A stretch of DNA of 64,000 bases, taken from positions 90,627,117 to 90,691,116 of the forward strand of contig CM066740.1 in the NCBI GenBank assembly GCA_033961575.1, written 5' to 3'. The notes under the pieces were generated by a model. That model ran no database searches, was not told where the DNA came from, and was given only the letters and a program-made list of their open reading frames with translations. This document shows positions 11,252 to 22,327 of the stretch, piece after piece (the first letter of the stretch is position 1; each line of letters starts with the position of its first letter). A program made the position numbers and the translations under genes. This DNA comes from Aselliscus stoliczkanus (Eukaryota > Chordata > Mammalia > Chiroptera > Hipposideridae).

Positions 11252-12010
11252 TGCCGGCTGGACACCGCCCTTCCTGTCGCGTCAGCTGCCGAGCAGGTGT
11301 CCTTGAGCAGGGATGACCCCAGCTGGCCGCAGCTGCGTGTTTGCGTCGCCGAGTGCTTGAGGCACCGCCGGCCAGCTCCGCCCAAGCCATCTGTGTGCCC
11401 AGCCTCGTCACCTGCCCTCCCGCGCCCTCCTCGCCACCTGAGCTTCTAGCTGACAGACAGAATTCTGAAGGGGTTTCACTGCGACTTTAAAAACTATTAG
11501 GAAAAACCCCTAGAACATGGCGCAAAATGGTCCCCCCCACCACCACCACCTCCAGGAAAGAGTATGGGGCTGTAAACCCTTTTCCTCCCAGCCTATTTTT
11601 GTAAATAACGTGTTATAAAGTTGAAATACAAATTGATGTTTATATTTCCTATCATTTTGTATTTTATGGTATTTGGGACAGCGTGCTAATCCTGAGCATG
11701 GGCAGACATGCGTGTCACGAGTGCCGCTGTGATAGATGTGTTTAATTGTGAGGCATGTTGTGACGTGTGTGTCGGCGCAGATGACGTAACTAGAGCAAAC
11801 TTTGTGGCCACGTGTGTGCCAGAAAATGACTGCACTTTATTAGAGTGACATGAAGTTGAAACACTAAACAGTACTGTATGAGAATTATTGCAGATAACAT
11901 ACCTTTTCATGTTCTTGTCTGAACTTTCTGGAACGGTTTGCTGTCGGTGAGTGTTGGATGAAACACTCCCTTGCACCATTGTAATAAAGCGGTTAGGCTC
12001 TTTATAAAGA
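11252..12010 (+). other. ACTR3B: ACTR3B 3' untranslated region (end approximate)
   Basis: Non-coding sequence runs from the TAG to just past the AATAAA at 11983-11988. It is GC-rich for the first 200 bases, then AT-rich, with TGTAAATAA and ATTTTGTATTTTATGG stretches typical of a conserved UTR tail. The exact cleavage site is inferred, not seen. Confidence 0.75.
11983..11988 (+). terminator. Polyadenylation signal AATAAA of ACTR3B
   Basis: A canonical AATAAA lies 0.73 kb after the stop codon. A GT/T-rich stretch (GTGTGGCCTCCTGGTTTTTCC) about 25-50 bases downstream fits the usual downstream element. I saw no other AATAAA between the stop codon and this one. Confidence 0.8.
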
Positions 12011-12347
12011 GTCCCTGTGTGGCCTCCTGGTTTTTCCTTTGTGGCCCGTGCTTCGTTTAAAGGGTACTGACAGTGGTTTCACATCGGTGGAGGGTGTCAC
12101 AATTAACGCCGCGTGTGTGGAAGGAGATGTCCTAGACTGATGCGGACTGCCTGCCCCTCCCCTCGCTGGCAGTGGCGTGGGTGACCCGGTGAGAGTTTTC
12201 GGGGCTGCGGTGGGAGCACGCTTGACCATTTCCAGTAGACCCTCCGAGGAATTCAGAACTCAGGACTTTGTTCAGCAAATACGCTGACATTTGCTGAGTT
12301 GCTGGCTGCTAAATTAAAGCGATTTAGTTTTATTTCTTCATATGATA
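12011..12347. other. Flank after ACTR3B
   Basis: Downstream flank between the polyadenylation site and the L1-type insertion. I recognise nothing in it. Confidence 0.6.
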
Positions 12348-13182
12348 CTCAATGTTACGTTTTTTTTGTTTTTTTTTGTTTGTTTTGTTTTTTTAATTTT
12401 TTATTTTATTTTATTAGTTTTCGGTGTGCAACACAATGCAATAGTTATACTCTTTACCCCCCAAAGTGAAAACCCCCCTCCCCCAGTTTGCCATCCCACT
12501 GCCCCCCCATATCATACATATCCATCACAACTCCCCTGACTCCCCTCCACAGTATACTCCACATCCCGTGACCACCCACATATTCAGTTGCAGTTGGCAT
12601 ACAATACTATACAACATCAGTTTCAGGTGTACAGTGCAGTGATCAAGCCTCTACTCCATCCATGAAGTGGTCTCCCTAACAAGACATGTGACTATCTGAC
12701 ACGCCACAAAATTTTTACATTATTATATTCCCCGAACTCTGTTTCATATCCCTGTGGCAATATTGTAGTTGTCTATTTATGCTGTCTAATCCCTTCCCCT
12801 TCCCCCCCATCCCCACCCCCCTCCCAACTAGCAACCCTCAGTTTTCCTCTACATCTACGAGTCTGTTTACTTTGATCGTTCACTCAGCTCTTCAGACTCC
12901 ACACACAAGTGAGATCACATGGTACCTGACCTTCTCCGACTGACTTATTTCTCACAACATAATAGTCTCTTCACAACATTATCAATTGCATTCCCAGAAC
13001 TGCCCCCATAACCCTGCGGCAACATTGTAGTCCCACCTACACTGTCGAAAACCTTCCCTGTTTCCCTGTTCCCCACTCCCTCCCAGCCAGCAACCATCAG
13101 TTTTTCCTTTATATCTGATTGATACGACTTCAATCTTCTTAAATTGTCTCTCTGGGTTAGCTTGTTTACCCCTTTCTTTTGT

Positions 13183-14055
13183 TTAAAAAAGTCCTTTTAA
13201 CATTTCTTGCAATGCTGGCTTGGTGGTAATGAATTCCTTAAGCTTATTCTTTTCTGAGAAGCTCTTTATTTCTCCTTCAATTTTAAGTGATAGCCGTGCT
13301 GGGTAGAGCAATCTTGGTTATAGGCCTTTATTTTGTGTCACTTTGAGTATCTCCTGCCACTCCCTTCTGGCCTGCAGAGTTTCTGTAGACAAGTCAGCTG
13401 TTAGTCTAACAGGAGTTCCTTTGTATGTAACCTGCTGTCTTTCTCTTGCAGCCTCTAGGATTCTGTCTCTGTCTTTAACCTTTGCCATTTTAACTATGAT
13501 ATGTCTTGGTGTGGACCTGTTTGGGTTCAGCTTGTTTGGAACCCTCTGCACTTCCTGGGCATGTATGTCGATTTCCTTCACCAGGGTAGGGAAGTTTTCA
13601 GTCATTATTTTTTCAAATACCTTTTCAACCCCTTGCTTCTTCTCTTCTCCTTCTGGTATCCCTATGATTCGAAGGTGGTTGCGCTTCCCCTTGTCCCATA
13701 GGGCTCTTAAACTATTTTCATTGTTTTTTATTCTTTGGTCTTTTTGCTGTGCCAACTGGGTGAGTTCTGCTATTTTATCTTCCAAATCGCTGTTCCGCTT
13801 CTCTGCTTCATCTACTCTACTGGTGATTCCTTCGAGTGTGTTCTTCATTTCAGTTATTGTATTCTTTAGTTCTAACAGGTTGTTTTTTATGGTTTCCCTA
13901 TCCTTCTTTATGTCCTCGCTAAGTTCCTTAAACATTCTTATCATCAGTGTTCTAAACTGTGTCTCTGAAAGGTTGGATCCCTCTGTTTCATTTGGTTCCA
14001 TTTCTGGAGGTTTCTTCTGATCTTTTACATGTGACATGTTTCTTTGTTTCCCCAT
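13183..14055 (-). pseudogene. L1 ORF1 (RNA-binding chaperone) with one in-frame stop
   Basis: ORF1p binds L1 RNA as a trimer. From the ATG at 14055 the frame runs 245 codons to TAA at 13318-13320. It then continues in the same frame for about 44 codons to a TAA at 13183-13185, about 290 codons in all, near the usual ORF1 length. The parts are in order: a charged N-terminal part, a long heptad-rich coiled coil, an RRM-like domain starting LRIIGIPEGEE, and a C-terminal domain with TPRHIIVKMAKVKDRDRIL and ETLQARREW. The internal stop sits where related proteins usually have Gln, so one C-to-T change explains it. The good state of the frame indicates a fairly recent insertion. Confidence 0.85.
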
Positions 14056-15061
14056 TCTGGCTGTCGCTCTGGGATTGCTTTGATGTATTAGATAGATCAC
14101 CAGGAGAGCCCTGGCTGGATCACGCAGGCACACAGCTCACGGCCCAACACTCCCAGGAGAACTCCCAATCTCAGCCTGTCCCAGTCAGCAGCTCGCAGAT
14201 CAGGCCGAGCAGCCTGACAACCAATCACCAGCCTGGCAACTCTGCAAGCGCAGTGCGGAGACCCGAGGCGGCTTGCGTGCTCCCGCCTCTCAGTGAGCAG
14301 CCTGTTGGAGTCGGGTCACTCCCACTAGGCGTTTCCCTGGCAACACAGCACAAGCTGGGGCGGAGGGTGGGATTCAAGGACGCAGGCGCGCGCGCATGCA
14401 CGCACGCACGCACGCACGCATTTCGCCAATTCCCCCAGACCAATGAGGTCTCGGACCTGACCCTCCGTGGGCGGGCCCAAGCCCGACAAAATGGCGCCCT
14501 CCTTACACCACTCGCGTGCAGGCTCCACACCACGGGAACAACAGTCCCAAAACCTCCAGCCTTTGCACCAAAGGTGCTCAGCTCAGTCCGTCCCCGCAGG
14601 CTCCCGGCTCACACAGCCACTCCCTCCACCAGGAACCAGGTAAGAGCTCACCGGCGAGCACGCCCGGGCGCCGGCCCCACTGATTCTCCAGCCGCTCTTA
14701 GCCTCACCGTGCTGAGCAGAGTCCTCACTAATTTACTGCCGGCTGTCTTAGAACTTCTCTTACCGGCAAAGGAACTCCAGGCTGGTGAGCTTGGGGTGCG
14801 GCCGGAGGGTCTCTCCCGCAACCGGAGAAGCCTCTCCACAGCTGGGGCCTCCCTCACGGGGTTCGCCCTCTCTCGTCTCCGCCCGTCCTACCAGACCAGA
14901 CGTGGCTTCCTCTTTAAGTTCTTCGTTTAGTGGTTCTGTTCCTCCAGTGTTCCGGGGACCTCCAGGGTTGGATGCTGTATAATTTGGTTGTAATTTTGGT
15001 GTGATCCTGCGAGGCAGTTAACACAGCGTCTGTCTATTGCGCCATTTTACCGGAAGTCCCC
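14056..15061 (-). promoter_or_regulatory. L1 5' UTR / internal promoter region
   Basis: About 1 kb of GC- and CpG-rich sequence upstream of ORF1. On the minus strand it starts GGGGACTTCCGGTAAAATGG, then ACACCAAAATTACAACCAAATT, a layout shared with the L1 start at 33.4 kb. It includes a CGCA/GCGC simple repeat at 14386-14420. By family knowledge this is the pol II internal promoter region. Whether it is active cannot be told. Confidence 0.7.
14386..14420. repeat. (GCGC)/(GCAC) simple repeat
   Basis: Alternating purine-pyrimidine run inside the L1 5' UTR: GCGCGCGCATG followed by repeated CACGCACG. Confidence 0.9.
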
Positions 15062-15078
15062 CTCAATGTTACGTTTTT

Positions 15079-16671
15079 AACATTAGATTTCTCTAAATCA
15101 TGAAGCATGTTTCATTCTCTGAAAATGTGCCTTCGTAAAGAAGCCTCTGGGTCTTTGCTAGGTAACAGCCACCGAGTGGGAGAGTTAGCTGGTGGTGAAA
15201 GCCAAGGGCCTGAGTCTGTGGCGTGATCTCATCAGAGACAGGACTAGAGAGTTTGGAAGTGGTTTGGAAATGGTGGGAAGATGGGACAATCCCCCTCACC
15301 CAAGTCCCTTGTTAGGCCCTGTCTCCTGGGAGGCTACTGATACCGGGTGTTTTCATGTTGAATTATTTTCATTTTTGTTCAAAATGCTTTGCCATGACGT
15401 TTTGTCATGTGCATTGACTTTATGTTATAAGGCAAATGAGGTAAGAGAATTGTTAATCTGAGCATTTAGAACCAGAATGGGCCCATAAGACGTGGTCGAT
15501 AAATTCCAGCCATCCGTACTCTGTTACAAAGCAAGCCTTGTGTCCTGAGAGCCCTGCTCATCAAAACTGCATTAGGAATGGGTTTCACTGGGGAAAAGAG
15601 AGCTTTAGGCTCATGAACTAATTGGTCTTTAGGATTTTCAGGAAGAAAATGTTTTTTAAAAGATAATAGTATGGTTGTAGAATCTAGACATCGCGGGGCC
15701 TGTATTATTATTTGCTGAGAAAATTGAATCACTTTTGTCATCCCCATAATAAAAGACACCACCCTGTGTCGCCTGCCCCCGCCTGGCCATGCTGGCAGCC
15801 ATCCTTGATAAGCAGTTTTACAATGTCTTCAGTTTTCATGATGCGTGTTCCATAGACACGCCGTCGTTGAACACCCTCCGCTGGGACTTGGAAAATTACA
15901 CTCGTATCCCTGTGTTATTTCAGTGGCGGGATGGTGGACAGCATCCTGAGGTAAGCAGCCCCCAGAGGGCTGCCCCCCGCCGGGAGTGTCCCTACGGGGC
16001 CCACGTCTCCAGATCACCTCTGCACGAAGGCTGCTCTGACCTCCCCAGCCATCAGCCTGGCCTTACCCAGGTGCACTCTCCAGATAGAAGCCCTTGCAAA
16101 TGGGCGCCTGGCCTTCACAGCCTGCTAGGTGCCCAGTAAGGACTGACTTAAATTCCTGTGCACACGGGCTTTCCCAGGCGACGTGTGCTTTCCACCGGGA
16201 AGCCTGGAGTGTTCGGGTGGGAGCTGGTTTCTGCATGTCAGGGATGGTTACTGATATGGGATCTAGCCCCTTCCATTGTGACTGCAGTGGGGTCCCGTAC
16301 ACACTGCGTGGGGGCAGCTTCCCTCCCCCTCCGTCCCCGGTGTGAGCACCAAAGCCCAGCACAGAGACTGCCCCGGGACTCGCGGCATGACGGTGTTTCA
16401 CGGGGCAGCAGCCAGTTTGTTCTCCAACCTAACGAACGTGAGCGATGAGCTCTCGTGCGACCGAAGCACCGATCATTGTGATTAATTCATTCGTTATGAT
16501 CCCTCCATTCTATCGCATTTGTAAAAATTACTATCGTGCCAAAGAAGCCTGTGTGGTTAATCAAGTGCCCGGCTTCTTTAAAACCACAAGGGAGTCCCAT
16601 TAAGAATTTTATTTATCTGTTAAATAATTCTTGACGTAATTGGGGAATATTTTATAGTGTTACTTTTTTTT
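15079..16671. other. Intergenic, nothing recognised
   Basis: About 1.6 kb of ordinary intergenic sequence after the L1-type insertion. I find no gene, RNA or clear repeat. Confidence 0.6.
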
Positions 16672-16941
16672 TTAAGATTTTATTGGACAATTGGGGAAGG
16701 GAAACAGACAAGTTGCTGTCTTTTTGTTCTTCAGTCTAGTTGCGGAGGACGTTGCTTCACTGGCCCATGTTGGTATCGTCATTGTGCTCTTCCCGGATGA
16801 GGCAGATCGGTCGCCGGCCTCTGGATGGTCGCTCACCGCAGCTATTGGCAGCTCACGCTGGCTGCTGGCCACTCACTGGGCTGCAGCCTACACCATCACT
16901 GGGGCTCACACAGCCCAGCTCCAGATGGAGCTGTTTGTAAC
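16672..16941 (-). mobile_element. Composite SINE (family C), 5'-truncated
   Basis: It matches the body and tail of the full-length element at 17429-17857 on the opposite strand but lacks the tRNA head. On the minus strand it ends CAACTAGACTGAAGAACAAAAAG, ACAGCAACTTGTCTGTTTCCC, then A-rich. GTTACTTTT flanks it (16659-16667 and 16942-16950). Confidence 0.85.
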
Positions 16942-17060
16942 GTTACTTTTAAAAGCATCTGTCAGGCTTCTTAAATAGAAATATAAATTGATCGGCAAAA
17001 TAATTGTGCGAGGCTCTGATTGACAATTACATCAATTTTACTTGTTTAGATGGAAATAAA

Positions 17061-17166
17061 TTTTTTTTTTTAATGGAGGAAGCAGCTCACAGTGGCCCAC
17101 GTGGGATTGAACCGGCAACCTTGGTGTTATCAGCACCATGCTATAACCAGTTGAGCTAACTGGCCA
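17061..17166 (-). mobile_element. tRNA-derived SINE fragment (family D head)
   Basis: On the minus strand it reads GGCCAGTTAGCTCAACTGG, CACCAAGGTTGCCGGTTCAATCCC and CACGTGGGCCACTGTGAGC, then an A-rich tail. It is shorter than the copy at 2599-2771 and lacks the CTGTTCCCC tail. Confidence 0.8.
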
Positions 17167-17428
17167 CCTCAAAATAACTTTGTTTTTTTTTTAAAGATAA
17201 AAGGAACTATAGCTTGATATTGGTATTATGCAAGGATTTTTCTAATGTAAAAATACTAGTTCTTTCTACCCTGTATGACATCTGAAAGTAAGCAGCTATT
17301 TACTCCCTGCAGGTTGGGGGCTCAGGTTTTCTTTTCCCTTCTGTTTTTAGCTTGGGGCATTATGGATTATTTCTGGTTATGTGTGTGTGTGTGCAGTCAT
17401 ATATATGTATTAATAGTATTTGCTACCA

Positions 17429-17857
17429 GGGCCGGCCGAGTGGTGCGTTGGTTGGGAGCTGGCTTGGGATGCCAGCGGCCCCGGTTCGGATCCCACATAT
17501 GAGGGCCAGTGACACTGCCCTCTACAGGTAAGATGGTGAACAGCACCTCTGCCTGGGGCTGGGCTGTGAGTCCCCAGGATGGCATAGCTGCAGCCCCTGC
17601 TGGAGTGGGCTGCCATAGGCTACAGTGAGTGGCCGGCAGCCAGCGTGAGCTGCCAATAGCCGCGGTGAGCGACCATCCAGAGGCTGGTGACTGATCTGCC
17701 TCACCCGGGAAGAGCGCAATGATGATACCAACATGGGCCAGTGAAGCAACATCCTCCGCAACTAGACTGAAAAACAAAAAGACAGCAACTTGTCTGTTCC
17801 CCTTCCCTGATTCCCCAACGCTGTTCCCCTCCCCCAATTCCCCAATTTAGAAAGAAA
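17429..17857 (+). mobile_element. Full-length composite SINE (family C), 429 bp, perfect 14-bp TSD
   Basis: AGTATTTGCTACCA occurs at 17415-17428 and 17858-17871. Order: tRNA-like head (GGCCGGCCGAGTGG, anticodon-like arm CTGGC-TTGGGAT-GCCAG, B box GGTTCGGATCC), the CATATGAGGGCCAGTGACACTGCCCTC module, then about 230 bp of GC-rich body. The tail is CAACTAGACTGAAAAACAAAAAG...TTGTCTGTTCCCC. It has no open frame of note. Other copies lie at 16672 and 32944. It is unusually long for a tRNA SINE, which suggests fusion of two modules. Confidence 0.88.
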
Positions 17858-17871
17858 AGTATTTGCTACCA

Positions 17872-20800
17872 AGAATTTCAAAGACATAATTGATAATATA
17901 GTTTTGTTATTAAAAAATTAATTACAAACCTAAGGATTTATAATGACAATTTAGGCGCTGGCTACCTTTTCAGTATTCAGGGGTCAAATCAAAGCTCCAT
18001 TATTTACCCTCAGCCACATTAGCACTTGCTGCAGGGAAATTCTGAGTAGCTTCCCATCAGACATACCTTGGCCTTGCGTTGTCTGTCCGGCCTCTCCTCT
18101 GTGATTGGCAGTGGTGACCGATGCACATGATTTTCAGGGAGGTGCACTTCTTGTCATTAGCTCCTGGCGGTGGGTGCAGCAGAGCCGCCGAAACCATGTG
18201 TTCAGACCGCGGCATTGCTGTTGGCTTGCTGGTGGTCCTCGTTACCATCCGCTCATTTCTCTCTGTCTGCCTCCTTTCCGTCCCTTACCGCGTAGATAAT
18301 GGTAATCAGCGGTCATCTGATCCTACAGTGTTGCATGAGGGGCTGGTGGACAGCTGAGCCCAGAGGGGTGACTAAGGAAGTTCAGTATAATCAGATGTGT
18401 GGCCGGTGGGTGCGGCTCTCCGTTTCAAAATGGAAAGATAATTTCCCTTGCTGTTCTGAGTAGCAGTAGGTTTTCTTCATTCTTCTTAGCACTGTGCTTC
18501 ATTTCTTTTGTAGAAAAAGAGCTCCTGTGATTTGTCCATAATCAGTAGTATCTGAGAACTATTAAAGAAGATCTCATGACACAGCACAATGTCGAGAATA
18601 ATTAGAAATGAGCCATCTAGAGAAATGAGTTTGTGAGCCATGAAAGCACAAGTGACAAGTTGGTATTTTCCACTGACGTGTCTCATCTTAATTGGGATAC
18701 AGTCCTGAACTTGCCTTTCTGATTATGCAATCGTTTGTGCTGAATTAGTTTGTTTGAACATTTATTCCTTAGGTCTTATGCCCATGATAAATCAAACTTT
18801 ACGGGTAGTCAGCACGTTATTGTGTTGTGTAATTAGAGTTGAAGAATGTTAACTGCTGCAGCACATGTTAACTTAAACGTCCCCTAATGGCACAGACGAA
18901 TAGCACTGTAAACGCTGTGATAATATGCGGTTCACGGCCAGGCTGATTGACAATTGAATGACTGTTGAAGAGCTGACAGCACTTGTGCCAAAACTTGATG
19001 AACGGTGTCATTCCCAGGGGGGGCGTGTCCTCCAGGATGGAGTGGGAAGCACTGTGTCCCTCATAATGACGTGTGTATGAGCTGTGTTGGGCCAGTGCCC
19101 CGAGAAGTCGCCATATTCATGGCCTGACTTGACAGCGATACATGAGGAAACTAGCTACATGGAAATGGAATAACAATATGGACAGGGCTTAATAAACACA
19201 CCCCAGGACAAAATTTCAGGTTGTTTGGTTTGTTTTCTTAAAGATAATCACTGATACATTCCCACAAAGGGACATACATTTTGGAGTATTTTTTTTTCTT
19301 AAATCTTTTTTTCTTATACTCTACCATTACAATGGATTGCTCTGGAAAGCCTTGGGCTGTGAGTACTGCAGTTATATCTCTTCAGTCCCTTACCCAGAGG
19401 TGATGCTCGTGGCTGGTTTGGATGGAATGGGAAATGGACCTGGCGTGTTTTTCCCCAATATTAGATGGATTTGTGGGGATGACAGCATTACAGACCTTTA
19501 GACCACCTGGGTCGCCTCTCCTCGCCCTCCCCATTTCCCAGGTCCTCTTGATGACATGTGATGAGAAGTGACTGGCAGTGATCAGAATTCCAGCCTCTGT
19601 CTATGGGACAGTGTAAAGCTTGTGGGATCAATTACACTGGGCTCAAACCAGTTACCCCATAGGTGAGTGCAATGAAAATCACTCAGTGCTGCTCACAGGT
19701 GAACTCAGGTGTCATACTAAGCAATTGTTTGTGAGTGTGCTCGGTGCAGCGGAGAGATTAAAAACAAGTCCCCAAGTCAGATATGTTTAGGAAACCTCTT
19801 GTGGAAGTTAAACGAGTTTCTTTACTCACAGTTGATGAGCATTTTTTAATATGCTGGGATGCGTCACGTCCTGAGCAGGCACTCACAGTAAGTAGCCCTC
19901 AGCCCCTCGTGCTAGCCCCTGCCCTGCAAACGAGTAAGCCTCTCAGCGCCACTGGTCCAGAGGACAGAGTTTGGGACACCCTCTGAATGGGACCCCGGGA
20001 AGAGCTGCCTCAGAGGGCTTGTCAACGGAGGTGCCTCTGCATTCTTGCTCTTGGTGGGCTGACCATTACGGAAGACAGAGCAGTTGAGGTTTCTTTTTTT
20101 TCTTTTTTAACCTTCGGAGTATTTTATTTTACTGTGAACCAAAGAGAAATGATAATTGTGCTCCTGATGGCCATTGGTGATAAATAATTAAGGAAAATGG
20201 AAGTCACAGAGCGCATTTGGGTAGTTTGCAGAAAGATTGTTTTAATTAGCCAAATGGACTGTTGGCATTTCCTTTTGTCATTTTTCCTTTCTTCCGCTCA
20301 TACTTCGCACCTGAGGTGATGCAAACAGTCTGTTACTCTCTCCAGGCTGCAGTCGGGCAGCCATGGTTTCCTCCAGGATACAACGTTCCTCTACTGGGAT
20401 TCTGTTTCCAACAGACACAGAACGCCCTGAAGCGGAGGGATGTAGAGGTGCCACTGACCCCAGGGCTAGCGGGGGGCCATAGTGCTGTCATCACTGTGGC
20501 ACCTAATTTCTGTCTCAGGGAAAACAAACGTTTTTAGTCTTCAGTCAAGAGTTGTGTGCTTTGGGGAATATTCTTTTGGGGGGGAATATTCTTAAAGAGG
20601 AAAATGATTTCTGTTCATCGTATGTAGTTTCAGTGGGCATCGTGTTTGTGGTTAGGGCAGAGTTTCTGAATGTCATCGACTTTCAGACGTTTTCTTGATT
20701 CAGAGCTTTGGGGATTGTGGCCAGTTCTCAACCACGTACGCTCTTTCAGTTATCCGCGGGGATCTCGGATTGTGGCTGCCCTCCGGCTCGTCTGCTCCAT

Positions 20801-21538
20801 GGCAGCTCCTCTCTGGGGAGTGAAGAGGAAAAGTAAAGATGAAAACTGCTTTTAGTCTCTCAACAGGAAAAATGACGTTTTGAACAACAGGCGGATGGTC
20901 TAGTCTACACTTTTTTCATTACCCAAAACACAAAAGTTGGCTGCCCGGATCCGAGCCCACGCTCCATGTCACTGTCACTTTATTTAAATAAACCTTTGAC
21001 ACATCTTTACCATGTAACACATTTTTCCATAAAAGAATTTGGGTTCCCAGTTATGGCCGGCCTCACAATAGTGGCAAGAGTCTCAGGCAAAGACTCGCCC
21101 GAGTCCTGACCCCTTCCCTGTTCCCGGCGGCCGTGTGGTCCCAGTGAACCCTTTCGCTCCCTGGGTCTCAGCTGGGCCCAATCTCTCTAAGCGTGTTTTC
21201 TCACCTGTAAAAGCACCTCATGTAGGTGGAACTGTTGAGAGAGGGATGTGTGGAAAGGGCTAGACAGTTCTGGAACAGTCCATCGATGGATCCGATTTGG
21301 TCCATATCCACTTAATTGCATTTTTCTGCTAATCAAGAACAAATCGATCATCCAGTTTAAACCTGTGGTTATGTCAGACAAGTACGAAAGTGAAGAATTT
21401 TAAAATTTGTGAAAATGCATCCTAAGCGTACGATAAGATTTTCTTGGCAGAGCACCCAGTGGTCCTAGGGTGTGGGTTTCATTTACAAAGGGAGACTCTT
21501 GTCTGAGTAAAAAGGAAGAAAAGATTTCAAGAAAACAG
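17872..21538. other. Intergenic, no repeat or gene recognised
   Basis: About 3.7 kb. It contains an AT-rich stretch at 18,700-18,990 without obvious repeat identity (see findings). Otherwise nothing stands out. Confidence 0.6.
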
Positions 21539-21647
21539 TCCGAGTGGCGCAGTGGTTAAGCGCTGGCTTGGGAAGCCAGCGGCCCCAGTTCGGGTCCCAC
21601 ATATGAGGGCCAGTGACACTGCCCTCAAAACAAACAAACAAACAAAA
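21539..21647 (+). mobile_element. Short tRNA-derived SINE (family A)
   Basis: CCGAGTGGCGCAGTGG, anticodon-like arm CTGGC-TTGGGAA-GCCAG, B box GTTCGGGTCC, GAGGGCCAGTGACACTGCCC, then an (AAAC)n tail. The first few bases of the head are missing. Confidence 0.88.
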
Positions 21648-22327
21648 TAGTCCACAGATTTCAGACAAGAGTTTTTATAACCTATTGATAAATTCAAACA
21701 TTTTTTTTCCTTTGACTTTACAAGGTTGTCTTTTCCCCCAAAGAGTCTCCTATTAATAAACATGAGAGTTTTGCCACAGAGCTTTGGCAAACAGCGAGGT
21801 CATCCTTCAGAATTGATTATCTTCATTTTCCATTTGCAAAGCATGCTGGTTGTCTACAGATAGGATACTCTGAAAACACAATAGGTTAATTCAACAGTTA
21901 GGTTGGGAGGGGAGTTTAAGAAATGCTTGCTTCTGCCCTTGATCCTTTCAAATTTAGATAAGAGTCAATCCTGGAAAGCTTGAAGAATAATACAGACAGA
22001 GGTTTGTGTAGAATTCCCAAAAGAACTGGGCAGGAGTTTGCATGCAAAATACAGCTTCCTAAGGTTCCACTTGCCAACGCAGCAGGGTTCTGGCTGCAGT
22101 CCATACAGAGCAGCGAGAGATCCGGCCCACGGTTTCTGGTCGCACACCTGGCTGAGGACAGGCTGAGAAGGTGGCAGAGGCTGACTTCACTAGCTCCCAG
22201 GACCGCCATCATTGGCTGTGTTTGATGACGTGCAGATCCAGGAGGAGGCAGGCAGGGGGCGTGGGTCAAGCACGTGTGAGCTGGAAGCCAGCCAGCTTGG
22301 AGTTCATGGCAAAAGAGGACGCCTCCG
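21648..22327. other. Intergenic, nothing recognised
   Basis: About 0.7 kb between two SINEs. I see nothing specific. Confidence 0.6.

Larger units (their letters stand above)
12365..15061 (-). mobile_element. ORF2-less L1 (HAL1-like), full 5' UTR, 17-bp TSD
   Basis: CTCAATGTTACGTTTTT occurs at 12348-12364 and again at 15062-15078, so this is one target-primed insertion of 2.7 kb on the minus strand. In element order: GC-rich 5' UTR (15061 to 14056), ORF1 (14055-13183), a diverged 3' UTR-like segment (about 13128-12970), the last bases of ORF2 (about 12966-12892), the 3' UTR (about 12890-12420) and an A-rich tail. The normal ORF2 of about 3.8 kb is absent. Both ends are complete, so this is not ordinary 5' truncation. 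It resembles HAL1 elements, which keep ORF1 and lack ORF2 and move with L1 proteins supplied by other copies (family knowledge). An alternative is a one-off internally deleted or spliced L1 RNA. Confidence 0.85.

Noticed and set aside
13343..14020. 225-codon plus-strand frame rich in Ser/Phe/Leu
   Set aside because: It is the antisense shadow of the L1 ORF1 coiled-coil region.
13959..14930. 323-codon plus-strand frame
   Set aside because: It reads antisense through the L1 ORF1 start and the GC-rich L1 5' UTR, where stops are rare. No protein family is recognisable.
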